Source: Eopsaltria australis (Eukaryota > Chordata > Aves > Passeriformes > Petroicidae). Taken from it: a stretch of 64,000 nucleotides of DNA. The notes under the pieces are model-generated. The model was given only the letters and a program-made list of their open reading frames with translations, made no database searches and had not been told where the DNA came from. The DNA lies in NCBI GenBank assembly GCA_034509425.1, contig JAVTVJ010000076.1:2356001-2420000 (forward strand). Direction: 5' to 3'. Shown piece after piece: positions 23,677 through 36,800 of the stretch (within the stretch, counting starts at the first letter, position 1; each line of letters opens with the position of its first letter). Both the position numbers and the translations under genes were made by a program.

Positions 23677-24320
23677 GACGATGGCTTTGAAAGCTCATAC
23701 AGCAGAGTGTGGCACGGAGAGTTGTCAGGCTCCTGCAGTGGCCCCGTGTCCCCAACTGCCTGCCCTGCCTGAGTCTCCAGCCTCCCAAATTGCATGGGAG
23801 GTGAGCAGAGCTCTGTGTGTCAGAGAACTCCTGAGCTAGGAATTGCTGGATCTATGATACTGACAGCACTGTAGCTTTATGAACAGCCCTTGATGAAGCA
23901 AATTTGGGTGTGTGGAGAAGTGGGAAGCAGGGGAAGCAGGAACAATCAGTTTCCGATTAGAATTGTCTGAGAGATCTCCCAACTTTGAGGACCCAATGTT
24001 TTGGATGCAGAGTTATGAAAACAATTATTTGCCAAGCTACCTGCAAATTTTGTCCATAGCAGTGATCAACAGCACACATTTTGACAGAAAAGATGTAACA
24101 AGGAGTTTCCACATAGAAAGGAAATATTTAATGAAACTTGCTTCCTCCTTCATTTATGGAAATGTATAAACCAGTGAACAAATGTTTCACCAGTAAACAT
24201 AGTCTTTCAGTGGTAGCTAGCCTTTGAGGTTCTGTACTACTACCTTCCTGCTGCAAAAGAACAGCAGGAAGTTTCCCTCTGCAGTTTGAAGCTGTAAGAA
24301 TAAATTACAGCTCACAGCAG
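23677..24320 (+). other. NAALAD2: Likely NAALAD2 3' UTR
   Basis: Directly follows the stop codon and reaches the first AATAAA at 24299-24304. Length and signal are plausible, but the true cleavage site cannot be seen without transcript data. Confidence 0.45.
24299..24304 (+). terminator. NAALAD2: Candidate NAALAD2 polyadenylation signal AATAAA
   Basis: First canonical AATAAA after the stop, followed at about 40-60 bp by a GT-rich stretch. A second AATAAA lies at 24815-24820 and could be used instead. Confidence 0.4.
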
Positions 24321-25050
24321 GCTCAATACACAGCTGGAATTGATGGTTTTGTTCCTCTTGTCAACTTAATTGATAACTGTGTGAATGTGAGATTCATCAT
24401 GACCAGCTACATCCTGAGAAGTATACAAAATAGATTAAATCTATTTCCATTCCTGTCTATAAAATTCTTCTGAGGGAGAGTGATATCCAAACCTTTATAA
24501 ATAAGGAAACCAAACCACTTATAAATGGCTTATACTGATTTCTACAAAATCCCTTATTCTTGGTATTGAAAGATCAGTTACTCAGAGCTCCAATTGCCTT
24601 TCCTTCCTCAATGAGTAGAATCTTATGTTCTATAGATAAGCAAACAAGCCTTGGTTGCTGTTCCCCAGCCCAAAGCGTGGCTCTGCCTCTCCATAATTTT
24701 AAAGTGTGGGAATTTTTCACACTCTCTTTACAAACTGCTAACACTGGATCACCTACTCTGTCCTTCCCCAATTCCATTTGCACAGTTCCTTCACTCAGCC
24801 AGGCTGAATCAATCAATAAATCCTACAGCTGGGAGAAACCAACCCTTCAGCCTAGACAGGGGCTGCAAAACAATTTGGCAAAATTAAACTTGGAATGGAC
24901 CAAGTATCCCTTGGATATTAGGGTTGTCAATTGTTTCTTTAGAAAATCAGTTCCAAAGGGATAGTGCCTGAAAGTTTATTTCAGCTTGGAGAAAAACCTT
25001 TTTGCAGGACATGTTGTATTAGCTCAAGAGATAAGAAAAAAATAGAGAAG

Positions 25051-25260
25051 GGTCAATTTAGATTAGATATATGTAAGATTTTTACAGCGCAGGTGGGGAA
25101 ACACTGGAACAAGTTGCCCAGATTGATGGTAGATGCCCCATCCCTGGAAGCATTCAGGGTGAGGGTTCTGAGTAACCTGATCTAGTTGAAGATGGTAATG
25201 GGATTGGACTAGATGACCTTTAGAGCTCCCTTCCAAACCAAACCTTTGTTTGATCCTATG
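25051..25260 (+). mobile_element. CR1 LINE 3' end fragment
   Basis: Contains AACACTGGAACAAGTTGCCC, GATGCCCCATCCCTGGAAGC, AACCTGATCTAGTTGAAGAT and GGACTAGATGACC, with a TGATCCTATG end. It lies in the NAALAD2-CHORDC1 intergenic stretch. Confidence 0.9.
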
Positions 25261-28200
25261 CTTCAGATTCTCTTATGGTTGAAATACCTTTGGTTTGCCT
25301 TTGGAAAGAAATCTGTGACACTGGGTGCTGGAATCTCCAGGTGACACTATGTCAAACTCCTCTGGGGACCTCTCTCTGCAGCTGGTAGAAATCGGATATA
25401 TTCAGCATGACCTGGTTTTTTCCTCTCTAAATTCCTCAAGTTTCATTCATGGGATTTCAGTGTATAGTTTACAGTGCTGTTGAAAAAGCTGAATGATGTT
25501 GAACATCATGAACTTCCCTATGGCAGAGCAGAGAAGACAACACTAATTAACTGAAATACAGAAATCTTGCTTCTACTGTTCTGACCAGAACCAAAGTGCT
25601 CTGTTCCTCTCTGAACAGCACCTGCTCACAGAAAGTGTCCTTGGAGAAACCAGTAGGAGCTGAATTTAGTAAGCAGTCTTTGCTAAGGTAAAAGATTGTT
25701 TCCATTACACCACTGAGACTTGAGCCAGTTAGAATCTGAGAAGTCAAGGATGCTCCTGTCAGCACAGGAGCACATCAACATAGTGCTTCTCCTGATGGAT
25801 CCTGCACCCTTAAACATCTCCTGCAGCTTGAGGAGCTCAAAGAATCTAGGAGGAGGAGGAGGAGGAGGAGAGTGCTTTGCAAGGCATCTCATGCAGGAGG
25901 GGCTGGACCTGGTTCAAATAGACTCCAAACATGTTCCAACTTTTCATTATGGAAAAGGAGAGGCAACAATAGCAAAACATTTCACAGGAGGGTTTCGGAT
26001 AAGAACAGACATGCTAAGTTTACAGGGCACCTTCCCCAGATGTGCTTTGCTAGCTTGCTGACAGTGCAGCTGACATGTTCCTGATGCTGCGATCCACATC
26101 ACTTCCAAACTTGGCTGTACTTTTAGAAGGAAACCCAAGTCACAGTTGCTGGACACAGTGACTGTTGTGACAACACACCCTTATGTAACCCATAAGAAGC
26201 AGGAGTTCAGGCAGAGGAAACATGGTCAGCTGTGAACACTGAGCACTGAAAGATTTAGATCTCTCTGAGGTCACTCATCCCTTCAGGTATTTCTGAAACC
26301 AACAGCCCCCTACTGAAGCACTGCTTTTGTTTCCTCAGCTCTGTCTCCCAAGCCGTATTTCCATAATCTCCGCTGGAGCTTGCATGCCTGGACACCTCCT
26401 GCCTGCAGCACAAACCAAACTACCCTGGCAGGAGCATGGGCACTGACAGCAGGGTTAGTGTTGTCCACTGCCACGGCAGGGGAATCAAACACAAACATCC
26501 TGCCAGTCTTACTAGAGGCAGAAAGAAACACACTTCATAAGCAAAGACAGGTTCCTGGTTGGTATGCTCAAAATCCTGTGTGATCAAAGTCTCTATTGTT
26601 AAAGAGAAAGAAAGAACAAAGGACACTACAAACCTTTTAATAACCAAGCAGTTACAGTATTTATGAGTGTTTATTTTTCTCGGATCTCCACTGTTCAGAA
26701 GTGCCCCTTCTTCAATCATCCCATGCCCAGTTTTTGAGGCCCCTGCTTGTATCCCTCTGTGACATGGCACTAGAATCACAAGTATATTGCTCTACACAGT
26801 AAACCTGCTTTAGCTTTTAGTAGTTACATAAAAAATATGTCTATGCCAAGCAACTATAGAATGAGAAACCAGGTAAGCCAAGTAAGACAACAGCCACCTG
26901 GCCATGAGAAAAGTTTTAACAGCCAAACAAGCCAGAACAAAGCTGCAGACAGGTTAAAAGTTCAGACAAAGCAAGTCTGGCAGGTTCTGGGACCCTGCAG
27001 AGCTGGAATGATGCTTCTGCCATGCTACCAGCCATGGGAATCCTGTGTTCATTGAACTGTCACCAGAGATCAGCACTTGGGGACTACTTGGGGGACATCC
27101 CAAGATTTTTAAAGAACAATCATTAACGATAGCTATTTATCCACAGTCATATGCACACTAAGTGTCCAGTACTGGTAAACCTGAGGAATGGATGAAATGA
27201 ACTCAGCTTTTCTTTCTGTACTTTCAAGCCACCCCTGCCCACCTAATTCAGCCTGACTGGACTTTGGCTTTGCAAACATCATTCTTGTCATCTGCAGTCT
27301 GATAAAAAACAACCTGCCTGAGGACCAGGTATTTGCATAGGATTAAGTGTGCAACTGCAGGACTCGGCACTTGCCTCTCAGGCAGCACTTCACTGTTTTG
27401 TACTAGAACACCATTACCAGAATACGGAGAAGCTCTGGCAAAATCTATCAGCTCTCTCACAGCTACTGCTCAAAACTATACTTACAACTTCACTGAAGAA
27501 CACCTGCAATGCATGGAGGAAAAGGGAGGATACACAATGCCACAGGTTGCAATATACTCCTGAATAGTTACGCTTATTTAACTACCCTTATGGGACAGTT
27601 TAAGGTAAAACATATGTGCATTATATAATACAACTGTGAAATACAAAAGCTCATTAAAATGACACATGGCTTAGCTTAAGAATTATGCACTCAGCACTTG
27701 GGTATTGCCACTAAACCACGCTGAATTTTTGGCCACTTTTCATTGTACAAGTCCCAACCATACCAAGTCTTCAGGCAATGTGTGCCAATACAACTGTTTA
27801 CTAATAAATGCAACAAATTTAACTGGCTGTTTTGTAAAGTAAAATGTTGTTGAGGAAAAATAACAGCAAAAGAAGCACTGATCAATGGCACTGTGCTCAC
27901 ACAGCAAGGAGGTGAACCCTCCTTGAAAAAAGTTATGTGAGAAAACTAGGAACCACTGTCAAGTTTAGCAGCTGGGACTTGCTGCTTTGTATTATCCTTA
28001 GCATGTCCCCTCGGAATTATTCTTCTATGAACATGTAAAAATCTTTCTCTTAAAAGCTTATTTTCAACTACATTTCAATATCCTCCATTCAATTCACCAG
28101 CCTTTTCTTCTTTACAGCTGTTAATTGCTCTTTGGAAAGCACAAGCATCCCAGTTAAGTTACTAATCTAGTGAAGTAAAACTCTGGTAACAGAAGAGCCA

Positions 28201-29931
28201 ACAAGCTTCCAGTTCACAAAGCTGCAGTAAAAGAACTTAAACTACCTCTTCATTGTAGGTTTTGCTCCTGAATAGACACTCCAAATGTTAACTGCATAAA
28301 CTACAGGCAGAACATTTAAAATTTGGGTTATTTATATATATAACAATATAACCTGATTACAAGACATTTCCTTGAAAAAAAGCTAAGTGCCCTGGAGTAT
28401 TGAAGCATACTGTATCAACTCTGCCTCCGTATACACAAGCCTGATTTCCAATCAAGGAGGAACAATTTAGGTTAAGTACATTAGGCTAGAAGCACACTAG
28501 GTTAGTTTTCTCCCAAGCATGGAATTCAGCAATAATATTGCAGTATCAATATTTATCATAGGTTTAAATCACATTTCAGAGAACAAGGTTTCTGGACTAA
28601 AATATTTCCTAGATCGTTGTAAGGTAACAGATCTGCCTCCAGGCAGCTTTAAATGAATTTTGTTGCAATGCAGCTTTCATTAAAACTTAACAAGAAACTA
28701 GTTTTTCAAATACTTGTTTCCAGTAGGTAACAAAAGTATTTTATTCAAAAGGATGCTTCCTTTTTTTCTTAACACTCATTTGACACTGTGGATTAGTTTT
28801 TAATGTCTGTGACAGTACCTTCGTTAGCTCTGGTTAAAACATCTACCCAAACTTTGGGAAAACACCGAGCATTTATTACCACAGAAGATATCAGGCTTCA
28901 AGAAGTGAACCCTTTTCTACATCGAATGAATGCCAGAGGTTTTGGAAACTTCTTTTTCCAAGAAATCAGAAAAAAACATCCAAGCAACAATATCTTCAGC
29001 AACTTTAGAAAACAGCCACTGTATCTGGAATTATTTCACTCGCATTAAGTTTGTGATAGTTCAAAATTCTTGGACTGAACTATTTCTGTGAATGAGAAAG
29101 GCCCCCATCTCAGTAACCACATTCAGATTTCTGCAAAAATCACATATCCTGACTGGGCTGCAGCATTACAAATCAACAAGCAAAGACAGGAACTACAGGT
29201 GGGGAAAAACCCCTCAGCAATGCAGTTTCCCTCCTATATAGACTCACATGTGGAAAATGTCGACTTACATTTCACTTCAACAACCATGTTACAAACTAAC
29301 AGGGAAATTCTCACCCACAACAAAAGAGTCAAAAGCCAACCCCAAATGCAACAGTATGTAATAAGAATTTTATTGAATACATTTAGAAAAAAACTAGACC
29401 ATGAAGACATGAGATTAATTTCTGCGTGTAGGTTTTATGAATGTGCAGAATCAAACAGCCATGCGAAAAGTCATCTCCTCTTCAACTGTAATTCAAGACT
29501 TTGTAATAGGAAAATTATTACCACCCTAAAACAGTGTTCCAGACACACAACTCATTACTTTAAAACTTCCTGAATAGAGGTAAAAAGAATTTAGTAGCAA
29601 ATTGGGAAAGACCAATAATTAACAGGTAGAGTATTTAATCAATATTCATGTCATGTTTAAAGAATGCAAGCCAAAAATACATTATTATGTGGAATAGGTA
29701 GATTTTTTTTTCCCAAGGCAAAATTCCTAGTAGAACCAATTCCTAAACCACTGAAATGGTGACTTGATAATGTACACGATCCAAATACCATCCAATGGAA
29801 GATTTTTTTGTAGAGTTGTATCAGTGCCATGTATGACCTAAGAGAGTAAACTGAACAGCCCTGTGCTTAACAGCGTATTAACATATCACATAAATTCCAA
29901 TTCCTCCAAGAAATGTTGTTACAGATACAAG
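25261..29931. other. Intergenic or distal 3' UTR DNA between the two convergent genes
   Basis: No gene, RNA or mobile element recognised apart from the GGA repeat. The right part may be transcribed as a long CHORDC1 3' UTR if distal minus-strand poly(A) signals such as 28740-28745 are used. Confidence 0.5.
25848..25870 (+). repeat. (GGA)n trinucleotide repeat
   Basis: About seven GGA/AGG units in the intergenic stretch. No coding role is supported. Confidence 0.9.
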
Positions 29932-30206
29932 ATCACAGAATTGTTAAGACTGGAAAAACCTCTAAAATCACCAACCACCAAGGCAGCACCACCATCATGC
30001 TCACTATTAAACCATGTGCTTAAGTGCCATACCCATGGTTTTTTTGAACATCTCCAGGGATGATGACTGCACTGCTTCCCTGGGCAGCCTGTTCTAATAT
30101 GCTTGACAACCCTTTCAATGAGAAGCATTTTTCCTAATATCCAGTGTCAACCTCCCCTGGCACAACTTGAGTCCATTTTCTCTCAACCTATCACTTGTTA
30201 CCTGGG
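29932..30206 (-). mobile_element. CR1 LINE fragment, antisense
   Basis: Begins with the complemented 3' end (ATCACAGAATTGTTAAGACT), then CATCTCCAGGGATGATGACT, CCCTGGGCAGCCTGTTCTAA and the CTCCCCTGGCACAACTTGAG block. Sense orientation matches the CHORDC1 strand. It shares the GTTGTGCCAGGGGAGG block with the copy at 61962-62226, suggesting the same subfamily. Confidence 0.9.
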
Positions 30207-30208
30207 AT

Positions 30209-30250
30209 GTAACGTTAGGTACAAAATGTGTAACATTAGGTAGGAAAATG
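30209..30250 (+). repeat. 21-bp tandem duplication next to the antisense CR1
   Basis: Two units with GTAACRTTAGGTA followed by AAAATG, at 30209 and 30230. It lies immediately past the old CR1 breakpoint. Confidence 0.6.
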
Positions 30251-32025
30251 GGTTTATAAATGAGGGAAAAGATTAAGATTTCCGTCATGAAACTGTACAC
30301 CCATGTAATTTTTTGTATTGTAAAGGGGATTGCGAAGGTAAAGTTTTATATGCACCTGGACAGTCAGTTCTGACTTGCGTAACACGTAAACCCATACTGA
30401 AACACACTACAGTTCTTAAACACTTATTTATAAAAACACAGCTAGACTGTGTCAACTTAATCAATTTGATAAATACAGCACGGTTTCTGAAAATATGAAA
30501 AAAGGAAAAATTCAGCACCAAGTATTCCTGTTCATACTGGTTTGCAATTTAGAGTCATATTATTAGACAGGTAAAGGCCTATGATCAAAAATCACTTTGC
30601 TTACATGACAAGTCTTGCTTTTGGGAAAGTATCATGAGTGGTTTAGTAAACTACAGCTGGCCTCACCTTCTCTCCACACTTACCAAGAGAAGTTACAGCC
30701 AAGCCAATATTCCATCAAAGTGTCTATCCCTATACATGTCAAGATGTCACTGCATGACACACCAGGATCAACCCTTGGTGTGTTGAAGCCTCTTCTGAGC
30801 AGCTGCTCAAAACACACAAATTCAGTGAGTGACATAGCTCTTGCAGCTTCAGGATAGATGCAGAGACATATGGTTATAAAAAACTGCTACAAATTGCTGC
30901 AGTTAAACAGTTTATGGCAGTCTAGGCCATCTGAAGGTTTATCTTTTTGTTTTGAAAAGCATCCTATGCCAGAGAAACGATGGTGTTACTGTAAAATCTA
31001 TACCTTCTTGGTTGACCAAAGCTGGTGGGGTTTTTATCTGTTCTTTGTTTGCTTGCTTTTTTGAACAGGTAAGTTTTAAAAGTGGCTTTATTGCCACTGA
31101 TGGGGAGAGTCATTACAGAACACCTGAAGTATCTTCAGTTTTGTGCTGAAAGTATGAATAACAGGAGAAGAGCAGGAGGAATGAATAAAAAGCTAAAGCA
31201 AAACTGGGGACTGTGTTTACAGGATCTTTCTCCCACTCAGAGCTAAGGTGATTAAGCTACCAGCAGAATGTAGTTTGAAAGAGTGTAACAAGTAGTTACA
31301 GGACCCCAAAGCCTGCAGCACTTACAGCAGATGGTCCATTCATCCACATTTCTCTCCATTTAGGTTTTAATGCACTAAGGCAGAATATAACTTATTTAAA
31401 AACAGAAATTCTGTTCCCCCAAGGAATTCCATTTTCCATGTAGTTCTTTAAAATGGGTTTTACATTATGTAAACCTACTGCACATGAGGATGCAAATTAC
31501 GTGAAAATGTTTTCCATTTTTTTAACATACTTAGGATATTTCTATATCCATATGGATAGACACATTTGAACTTGCTTGTTAAATAAGAACTTTATCCTGG
31601 CATTTAAGCACTACTAATTTTGCTGTCCAAGTTCAAAGTTCTGCACACACAAACACAGATGGCATGCTAGTAGCTACAGCTATCTAGAATTTTTCATTCA
31701 CTGATGTTCTCAGTGTCATACTAATAAGTACTCTACTTGTTGGTTCAGAACATATCAGGGAACATCTGTTCAATTTTCAGAGGACCACTTGGCAGGCACA
31801 CATTTTATAAGCTTGTACCCTATCACTTCACAGTACCTGACATTTTCAAATTAAAAAAAAAAAAAAGGAAAAAAGGCATTATTAGAGGTTAACAGAATCT
31901 ATACAGCAGAACTTAAAGCTGTAATTTTTAGAAAGGGCCCAAGGGAGTATGCAACCATGCTCAAACTAAGTGATTGAAGAAAAAGGATCTTGAAATGAAG
32001 GTAGAGAAGCACCAAAACAAGTTTT

Positions 32026-32026
32026 A

Positions 32027-32061
<35 letters not shown>

Positions 32062-32062
32062 T
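32026..32062 (+). repeat. (TG)n/(TA)n dinucleotide microsatellite
   Basis: A short TGTGTG followed by about a dozen TA units, downstream of the CHORDC1 stop and possibly inside its 3' UTR. Confidence 0.9.
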
Positions 32063-33133
32063 TGTATCACTGGTGTTACTTTCTTGGCATTCAGGGATGG
32101 TTTCTTTGGTAATATATTTCCTACTACTTTAAGCACAACGTAGGACTTCAAGTATTGTTAGAGACAGAAGTCTGAGCTCAAGTCAAATTATACCTATTGG
32201 AAAACAGGAAGATTCTTAGGAATCTGTATTTCACTTCAGAATGCCTTTACTACACCCTGTGTTTCTCCTGGCACTATTCTAGGTCTGCCAAGGCAGGTAG
32301 ATAGCATCCATGCATTTTAACAGTCCACAAGATCTCTTGTTTACATATATAGTATTAGGCACAATAAATAATGATGTGCATTATGTATTACTTTTATAGG
32401 AAAACATTTTTATTTCAGCTGCAAGCCAAAATTAAGAAACTATTCCAAGCAGAAACAGAAAGCAACATTACTGTGTGTGTTGCTGCTTGGATAAAAAAAA
32501 AAAAAATCTCTTATTTTTTTCAACAGCTATCCTGTTTTCAGCCACATACCTTTACTGATGAACTGAAAACAAAACTAAGGTCTTGATTTCTAATTACAGC
32601 CTGATCAAAAGATACAGTGTTTTTTAAAGTATTTTGATTCAAAGGTACAATTACAACTTGAGACAGGCATTTTAAAGCATATTTCTCCTAAGATTTGTCC
32701 TGTATATAAATGCAGTTCTTACATGACCATCCTCAAGTCAAAAGATACACGCATCTATGTGGAAATTATTTTACAAGACACCTACAGTGTGTCCTGGCTT
32801 CTCCTACTATATGTATCCACCTACTTTGAGAAGATTCTTGATATTTTCAATGTTGTAGAATAGGACAGAATATACATTCTAAAGACTGTCACATATACAG
32901 CACTTTGGTAATGTTACAATAGTTTGCTGTTTGCATACTCTTCACAGCTGAAATGCTAAGTTATCCAGCCATTTCACTGTCCATTTGCTTCTATATTTAA
33001 CTATTCAAATAGCAAATGTAAAGGAATAAAAAAAATCCCTTCTTGCCAACTTTTTAAAATTTTAACCTGATCTGCTTAGATACATGAAAGACAGCGGGAA
33101 TCAGCAAGTACTAAAATCCTTGGAATAATACCA

Positions 33134-33139
33134 TTTATT
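33134..33139 (-). terminator. CHORDC1: Candidate CHORDC1 polyadenylation signal (AATAAA on minus strand)
   Basis: TTTATT on the plus strand, about 550 bp past the stop. Other minus-strand AATAAA occurrences lie further out, for example 28740-28745, and the family is known for long 3' UTRs, so this may not be the main site. Confidence 0.3.
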
Positions 33140-33687
33140 TCATCCCTCCATAGCCAACAGGAATTGAAACAAACCTTTGTTTCCGAATATAAAAGTCTAC
33201 AAGTGTACAACTTTGTATTTCTGTTTATGTAACCTTTCATCTAGATGTGGAATTGCATGCTAATCAGTTCAAACCCAGATTTTTGTATCTGCATTACTGT
33301 ATGCTTCATTACAGAGTTGAATTTAACACAGGCTAGCGAATGCAGTCTAAACAGAACAGCTGAAAAACAAAGACACCCACTTTGAACAGAGAGCACATCT
33401 ACTGGGATAGTCAGTGCATGGTAGGGAAGGTTGCAAGCAAAGGGCAATAGCTGCTTTACTCTAAATTCCCATGGAGACACTTCATCTAGCATAAACATAC
33501 CCATGGGAGCAAGAGCACAAATAACTGTTACCCTTTCAAGTTTACACCCCCATTTACTGTGCGTCAAATTTCTTTCTAGAAGGGAACAGCTAGCATTAAA
33601 AAAAAGATACCAATATAAAAGTTAAATATTTGATTACAGTAGCAAGTCACCACTTCATCATGGGAAATAACTTGTCTCTTGGAATCG

Positions 33688-33831
33688 TTATTGATCCGAA
33701 CCCTCCTGTTTTGGTTGTGTGTTGGATACTGGTAACTCCAGACTTGCCCAGAGCAGAGGCTCTGCTTTTCTCATAGTGAGCTCAATCTTTGTAGCAGTCA
33801 TGTTCACGTAACTCCTCTTTACATCGATCAC
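33688..33831 (-). CDS. CHORDC1: CHORDC1 last coding exon (residues 285-331 and TAA stop)
   Basis: Acceptor gttgcag. Encodes [20 protein letters not shown], then [14 protein letters not shown], the end of the CS domain. The short tail ending EGSDQ is followed by TAA at 33690-33688. The tail is the least conserved part compared with human. Confidence 0.97.
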   Translation of the reverse strand: MIDVKRSYVNMTATKIELTMRKAEPLLWASLELPVSNTQPKQEGSDQ

Positions 33832-36800
33832 CTGCAACACAAAAGGGATTTCACACTTCAGTTTAACAGACTGATAGACATTGGGGAATTAAGTTAGGGA
33901 GTACCTCATCACTACATTTCAGTAGGTGTTTAAGTAGATGGAGATTCCTCTGGTATCTTGAGAAGTCAGCTCTTTCCCATTCCCAAGCTATGGAATGTTT
34001 ATCGCATAAACATATGCCTATACATATCTAACATACATTGGCTAACATATATAAACAAGAGTTTTCTGCAACACCACTACCATGGCATTGGGATCAGAAA
34101 GGACCTTGGAAAGTCACCTTCTGTGCAAAGCAGTGCCCATTATGCTGTCACACTGAATCTCCTGGGGCATTATATTCAGATTTAAATGTAATTACTCGAT
34201 GTCACGCAACTGAAATTCTTTCAATAAACAGGGTAAGGAAAATCAAACCATTTTTGAAAGAGAGGAAGCTAAAGGCTTAAGTTTTATTTTTCTTCTAGGT
34301 TTGTTTGGTTTTTTTATTTTTGACAGAAGAAGTATTTTTATACTTACTCCCCATAACTTCACACTGCGATGAAACTCCTTTTCTCCTTCAAATACAATAT
34401 GGATATTTACCTTAACAGGAAAAACAACAGAAAATTAGAAAATTTTATCATGTTAATAAAACATTTGACACCTCAAACATGTTTAAACAGAATATACCAT
34501 ATTAGGACTTGGATAATACACTGACCAAAGTGATAAAATTGTCCCTCAGAAATAGAAATTAGATATCTATTGTAATAGATTCTGATACACTTCCAGTCAA
34601 CAGTGGTCACTGATAGCTGTATCATTTTACTTTAAGAAATCAGAGAAGCATTTTAACACCTGTTTAATATTAGTAGCTGTGAAACAACATACCATTAAGA
34701 ATGGTATCAAATTACATTAAGTCAAATACAATTAAATTATGAATCTATAATTATTTGTACATGCGGTGATGCAAATCTATAATGCTTGAGTTTTAATTAT
34801 GGAAGTCAAATTAATGGGTTTTTTTGCATATTGTATTGCGGCTTTTAAAAAATCCACACAATAAAGTGCAGATGTTCAAACAGAAGGGAGGAAAAAAAGC
34901 TATATATACTTGAACACACACAAATGCCAAGAAAAAGCAGTTACTCAAGAAAGAGTCTTATGCTATCTCTGCCTTGTAAATAAAGCTGAGCAGATTTTCC
35001 TAATTCAAGTTGCTGATCGTAAGGTGGAGCCTCACCATTGTGCTATTGGCTTCTACATAGCTCAGATCAGGGACGGAGTTTTTAGCATATACAGAAATAG
35101 TCACTTCTCCTCCAGTCTGGTGCCAATCATGCCTGCATGGAACTACTTTCTTACCCTATATAAGGAAAAAGGTACAGAAAAAAAAAAAAAGACTTAGAAT
35201 TACATTAGAATATTTTTTACAAGACTAACAGCATAAATGCCCAGGACTTTTTTTAACAGCCATAGCTAATAAAGGACTATATTTCATCTTCACAGGAGAC
35301 TGCAAGACTCCACTTGCAACTCTTTTTACCAAGTATTTCAGTATCTCCCTCTCAAGCAAACTACAACAAAAAAATGTTACTTGGTGGATTGACTTCCTTT
35401 CCAAGATTACAGCTAGCCAGCAGCTTACAGAAAGCAATTGAAGGAAGAAAGAGAATGCCTTGACTCCAAAAATGCTTCATATTACTGCAAAAAAAATTCA
35501 TTATCCTCTGCAGAAAAAATAAACTATGAAAAAACCCTCAAAATAAAAACAAGAAGTGAAGGTAAAAAAGCCACTTGTTGCATAGAATCCCATTATCTCA
35601 GTACACATACAGTTAATACACACATAGTTTCTTTAAATGTGGGTAAATTCTTTACTCTCTTTTTCTACACTCTCCTGCTTTAGGCTTACAACTTCAGCTT
35701 TTTTTTAATCCCTGCTTTCTGTACTTGCAAATAATTCTTGAGCAAAAATATAAATCTTCAAAGACAGCAGCAACTGTAAGATTTAAAGGAAGTAAAGGAT
35801 TTGTGAAGTAATTACTCTAGAATGAGGTAACCAAACTACACTTTTTATAGTATATCTTTATTTTCTTCTGTTAAACATTCCTAATGTTTGCAGTGTCAAA
35901 CCCATTTCGTCTCAGGAACAGACAAAATAGTCATAACAAGAACTTTGTGTTCACCTGTATCCATCGTGTGACCAAATAATGTTTTTGAAGTGTTTTGTTT
36001 CATTATTATATTCTATAATATTCTTAAAGAATCAAGTATATCTGTACCACAGACTACTGAACATTCCATTTCTCAGTTTCCCTGCTGTGCACAGTATCCT
36101 CCAGGTTATGTCACAAGTAGTGATGTGTATTGGCTCAGCTACAGTAGTAACTCAATCAAGCAACAAACTGCATTTCACTATTCAAAATTCAGAGTGGACA
36201 GTTACAGAATGCAATCCTAATGCTACTTACTGCATCCTTTTTAGTCCATACGTGTGTTCCTCTTGTGCAGCCTTCTTGAGCTAAAAATGTATTGAAGTCC
36301 GAAGTTTTTCTTTTACAACAGCTCCAATATTTCATCCTTGAAAGTTTGCAAAGTAATTAACAATCAATATTTAGGACACTATTTACTGTGAACATTTAAG
36401 ATCTTTCCTTTATGCAATATTACTATTACTTTAGTACACTCGCTTGTTCAAGCATTGCCATTTTTGACTGAAGAAGGAATATAGAATAAATCAAGGCAAC
36501 ATCTACAAAGAAAGCAGGAACACACAACAGACAGTTAAAAAAACCTGAAGTTAACCGAATACTAACCCTTCATGGAATATAGGTACACCAGAATGGTATA
36601 TACATACTTCTTCTGTGCTGTGTGGTCCTTCGTATGTCTGGTGAGACAAAGCATTTAAAGAGTATCACTCTTTACAGGATTTGGAGCAAGGAAAAAAACA
36701 CAACCCAACCCAAACTGGAAACACTGACCAAATTATGACAAAGCTTTTGGGTAAATAATCTTGATCTAATGGCTTGCCCTAACTTTTCAAAGTAACCATT

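Larger units (their letters stand above)
30251..33687 (-). other. CHORDC1: Probable CHORDC1 3' UTR, extent unknown
   Basis: Sequence past the CHORDC1 stop. At least the part from 33687 to about 33115 should be UTR if the proximal signal is used. The rest is AT-rich with a TA microsatellite and nothing else recognised. Confidence 0.45.

Noticed and set aside
29088..29573. 161-codon open frame between the genes
   Set aside because: No recognised domain. It lies in DNA that is probably 3' UTR or intergenic and is about the size expected by chance.
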